Shown here: piece after piece, positions 15,473 through 18,509 of the stretch
Layout: each line of letters starts with the position of its first letter
Position numbering within the stretch: the stretch's first letter is position 1
Assembly: GCA_021777635.1 (NCBI GenBank)
Contig: JAJYDI010000018.1
Span: forward strand, 1 to 18,509
DNA from: Pseudomonadota bacterium
Lineage (GTDB): Bacteria; Pseudomonadota; Gammaproteobacteria; Xanthomonadales; Rhodanobacteraceae
Direction of reading: 5' to 3'
Length of the DNA stretch: 18,509 bases
The notes under the pieces: generated by a model
Database searches by the model: none
Told to the model about the DNA's origin: nothing
Seen by the model: only the letters and a program-made list of their open reading frames with translations
Position numbers and translations under genes: made by a program

Positions 15473-18412
15473 TCAGAACTTGACGGTTGCGCTGGCCCAG
15501 TAGTAGCGGCCGATCACGTCGTAGGTATTGACGTCGGTGTTCGCGTTGATCACCACGTTCTGATAGAACAGCGGCGGCAGCTTGTTGAAGGCGTTGTTCA
15601 CGCCGATCTGCAGCTTGGTGTTGATCGGCGCGATGTTGTAGCCCAGCGACAGGTCGTTGTAGATCACGGACGGCAGGTAACGCACCGTACCCGGGATGCC
15701 ACCATCAGCCGACAGGTGCTGTGCCAGGTCCGCACTGCCGATCTTGACCGTGCCGATGTAGCGCAGGCGCCACGAGGCATTCCATGCGCCGCGGTTCCAG
15801 TTCAGCGCGCCCAGCGCACGCCAGCGCGGGAAGTTGCCGAACTGGCTGGTGTAAACGCCGGCATTGTGCAGCGTGGCGACGCTCGTGCCCGGAGCCGCGT
15901 TGTTGTTGTAGGTCGAGATGTAGGTGCTGTCGAAGTTGACGGCGAAATTGCCGGGATCGACGCCGAACACGTTGAACTGCGGCAGCCGGTACTTGAAGCC
16001 GAAGTCCACGCCCGAGGTATCCAGACGACCCAGATTGACATTGGGTTCGTTGATAACCTGGATCTGGCCGTTACCCAACCGGTGAATGAACGAACAGAAC
16101 GGGCTGGTCGGATTGGCGAAGCAGATGTTGACCACGTTCTGCGCGGTGATGCGCGTCAGCGTGTTGTTCAGGTAGATGCGCCAGAAATCGACGCTGGTCG
16201 AGAAGCCGGGCAGCCAGCTCGGGTCATAGACGAAGCCCCAGTCGAAGCTCTTGCCGGCCTCGGGCTTCAGCGTATAGCCCACATAGTTGGCGCCGGAAAC
16301 CACACCGTTGGTCTGCGAGACGCCGCTCGGGGTGATGCCGCCCACCGGAATCGCGGTCGCACCGGTCGGAGCACCGCAGGCTGCATTCTGCGAAGCCGGG
16401 CTGGTTCCGGGGTAATACCCGATGCAGGGATCCTGGAAGGTCGGCGCATCGCTGGCCGGACCGCCGTAGATCTCGCTGATGCTGGGCGCACGGAACACCT
16501 GCGAAATCGTGCCGCGCAGCAACAGGTCGTCGATCGGACGCCATTCGATGGCGATCTTGCTGTTGGTGGTGTTGCCGACCGACGAATACTTCGAGTAGCG
16601 GCTGCCGAGGTCGACATTCAGGGACTTGGCGAAGGGCATGTCCTTGAGCACCGGGATCAGCACCTCGGCGTAGGCCTCCTTGACATTGAAGCCGCCCTGG
16701 ACCGGCGACGTGCAACCGGTGCCCAGCGGGCAGGTGAACGTCAGCGGGTTGGTCTGGATCGAGGTGCTCACGGTCTGGTTGGTGTATTCCTTGCGATACA
16801 AGGCACCAACCGCGAGGCTGACCGTACCCGCCGGCAGTTCGAACAGGTTGCCGTTGGCGTTGACCGAGGCTTCACGCGAGATGTAGATCTGCTGCGTGAA
16901 CGGCGCCGCGATGTAGTTGCGGAGCAGTGCCGTCTGCGCCGGATCGTTGATGTTGAAGATATTGAGCGGGGTGCAGCCGGCGATCGCCGTGGTCGGGTCG
17001 CCCGGGGTGCCCACGCAGGTTGGCACACCACCGACCAGCATCGATGGGCCCAGCGCCGGCCCCATGTTGGCCGTGTTGACGAAGCCCGAGGTGTGGGTGC
17101 CCTGGCTGGTGTGTCCGTAGTTCAGGTCGGCATCCCACTGCCACGAGGTCTCGCCGATGCCGCCGCGCAGGCCTGCGAACACCTGATCGGTGGTCGTGGC
17201 GTATTGCTGCTCGCGCTGGCCGAGGCCCAGGAAGCGCTGCATGAAATTCACCTGGCCGCCCGGCTGCGTGGCGCCGCCGGGACCGAAGGTGACGCCGAAC
17301 GGGTTGTACATGTTGTACTGCGAAATCGTCACGCCCGCGCTGTTGGCGTCGAACGGGTACGGAGCGATCGCGTAGTTGGACGTGGTCTTGTTGTGGAACA
17401 CATCCATGTAGGCCTGGATGTTGTCCGTCAGCTGGTAGGTGCCCATGGTGAAGAAGCTGACGCGCTCCTGCGGGGTCATCAGCAGGTTGACGGCCTGGTA
17501 GTTGTAGGCGTCCGTCTTGCCGTTGTAGCAGCGGTAGTCCGACGTCGCGGTACCGTCGGTGCCCGGCAGCTTGGTGACCGAACCGCAACCGTAGGAGTTG
17601 CCGGCCGGCAGGAAGATGCGGCCATTGGGATTGCGGCTGGAGCCGGCGGCGAACACCGAACCGTAATACAGATACAGGGCGTTCTTGGAGAAGCTGCGGT
17701 TGTTCGAGGAGACGCTGTCGTACTTGTTGTAGTCGATCCCGGCAACGATGCTGCCCTTGTCCGAGGTCTGGCCGAACAGCGCCGACCAGCCCTGACGGGC
17801 CCCATCGCTGGCATCGGAGACACCGTAATTGGTGCTGAACTCGGCGCCCTGGTAGTTCTTGCGCATGATGAAGTTGACGACGCCGCCGATGGCGTCGGAA
17901 CCGTACACCGAGGACGCGCCGTCCTTCAGCACTTCGACACGCTCGACCATGGCGGCCGGGATCGTGTTGATGTCCGGGGCGCCCTGGGACGGATCCTGCA
18001 CCATGCGGTGCCCGTCGATCAGGATCAGGGTGCGCTTGACGCCGAGGCCGCGCAGCGAAATCGTGGCTGCGCCATCACCGCCACCATTGTTGACCTGCGT
18101 GTTGGTGGCCTGACCGGCGATCGCCGGGGTCTGCTGCACCAGATCGCCCAGCGTGACCGCACCGCTCTGGGTAATGGTCTGGCGATCGATCGCGAAGACC
18201 GGGTTGGCCGTCTCGATGTCGACGCGACGGATGCGCGAACCCGTGACGACGATCGTCTCGAGCTGCTGGGCCTTCTTGTCGCTGGGGGGATTGGCGGCGG
18301 CGTTGCCGGTGTCCTGCGCGAAGGCAGGGACCGCAACTCCGGCAGCAGCCACGGCGCCCACAGCAAGGGCGAGGCGGACCGCCGACGAAAGCTTGTTCGT
18401 GTCGAGTTTCAT
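15473..18412 (-). CDS. TonB-dependent outer-membrane receptor
   Basis: This 979-residue protein is an outer-membrane active transporter. A signal peptide (1-32) has basic residues, a hydrophobic core, and an AFA cleavage site before QDTGN. ETIVVTGSRI (52-61) is the TonB box region, and the plug domain (about 65-185) contains LGDLVQQTPAIAG, ISLRGLGVKRTLILIDGHRM, VERVEVLKDGASSVYGSDAIGGVVNFIM. The remaining ~790 residues form the beta-barrel, ending in the terminal Phe of WASATVKF expected for barrel assembly. Ten cysteines occur in five close pairs within probable surface loops. No FecA-type N-terminal signalling domain is present. ATG 18412 was chosen for its GGAGAG ribosome site and the signal peptide; the open frame continues 25 codons upstream. 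The ligand is unknown. It is followed by a terminator, then two sulfotransferases and an oxygenase. The 97 bases upstream to the window edge show no clear promoter. Confidence 0.95.
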   Translation of the reverse strand: MKLDTNKLSSAVRLALAVGAVAAAGVAVPAFAQDTGNAAANPPSDKKAQQLETIVVTGSRIRRVDIETANPVFAIDRQTITQSGAVTLGDLVQQTPAIAGQATNTQVNNGGGDGAATISLRGLGVKRTLILIDGHRMVQDPSQGAPDINTIPAAMVERVEVLKDGASSVYGSDAIGGVVNFIMRKNYQGAEFSTNYGVSDASDGARQGWSALFGQTSDKGSIVAGIDYNKYDSVSSNNRSFSKNALYLYYGSVFAAGSSRNPNGRIFLPAGNSYGCGSVTKLPGTDGTATSDYRCYNGKTDAYNYQAVNLLMTPQERVSFFTMGTYQLTDNIQAYMDVFHNKTTSNYAIAPYPFDANSAGVTISQYNMYNPFGVTFGPGGATQPGGQVNFMQRFLGLGQREQQYATTTDQVFAGLRGGIGETSWQWDADLNYGHTSQGTHTSGFVNTANMGPALGPSMLVGGVPTCVGTPGDPTTAIAGCTPLNIFNINDPAQTALLRNYIAAPFTQQIYISREASVNANGNLFELPAGTVSLAVGALYRKEYTNQTVSTSIQTNPLTFTCPLGTGCTSPVQGGFNVKEAYAEVLIPVLKDMPFAKSLNVDLGSRYSKYSSVGNTTNSKIAIEWRPIDDLLLRGTISQVFRAPSISEIYGGPASDAPTFQDPCIGYYPGTSPASQNAACGAPTGATAIPVGGITPSGVSQTNGVVSGANYVGYTLKPEAGKSFDWGFVYDPSWLPGFSTSVDFWRIYLNNTLTRITAQNVVNICFANPTSPFCSFIHRLGNGQIQVINEPNVNLGRLDTSGVDFGFKYRLPQFNVFGVDPGNFAVNFDSTYISTYNNNAAPGTSVATLHNAGVYTSQFGNFPRWRALGALNWNRGAWNASWRLRYIGTVKIGSADLAQHLSADGGIPGTVRYLPSVIYNDLSLGYNIAPINTKLQIGVNNAFNKLPPLFYQNVVINANTDVNTYDVIGRYYWASATVKF

Positions 18413-18509
18413 ACTCTCTCCAACGTTCGGTGTGGTGACACGTTTCGGGGACAAGTGATCCATCCTGGAACGGCCGCGGTGGCCCACCTCTGCCCTGGTA
18501 GCGTCGGAC

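Overview
The window is high-GC DNA that looks like a chromosomal segment of a gammaproteobacterium of the Xanthomonadales/Lysobacterales type. The basis is gene content: a metX-metB-homoserine dehydrogenase operon, an E. coli-like long FadE, a GTP-type PEP carboxykinase, a large TonB-dependent receptor, TPR-sulfotransferases, and short palindromic repeats between genes. The assignment is inference; no rRNA, tRNA, phage, transposase or CRISPR array was seen.

Layout. (1) 1-2335, minus strand: a methionine operon metX-metB-hom with tightly packed genes; hom runs off the left edge. Its leader carries a recognisable SAM-I (S-box) riboswitch, a sigma70-type promoter, and a run of three MetJ-box-like octamers just upstream of the -35. 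(2) 2590-4982: prfC (release factor 3) on the plus strand, flanked on both sides by intergenic blocks full of short palindromic and tandem repeats. (3) 4983-8365, minus strand: an alpha/beta hydrolase gene and fadE, joined by an ATGA overlap. Divergent from them is a TetR regulator (8498-9094, plus). Two matching ATAC-N6-GTAT palindromes bracket the hydrolase-fadE promoter. (4) 9190-10971, plus: pckG. (5) 11122-18412, minus strand: a 979-residue TonB-dependent receptor, a strong intrinsic terminator, two tandem TPR-sulfotransferase paralogues, and a 2OG-Fe(II) oxygenase overlapping the end of the second sulfotransferase.

How the parts may work together. The met operon makes cystathionine from homoserine and may be controlled by SAM twice, by protein at the promoter and by RNA in the leader. 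The TetR/hydrolase/FadE/PckG block joins fatty-acid beta-oxidation to gluconeogenesis. The right-hand block is the best candidate for an undescribed system: an outer-membrane receptor coupled to two PAPS-dependent sulfotransferases and an iron/2-oxoglutarate hydroxylase, suggesting uptake or sensing linked to sulfation and hydroxylation of a peptide, protein or small molecule. The substrate cannot be read from the sequence.
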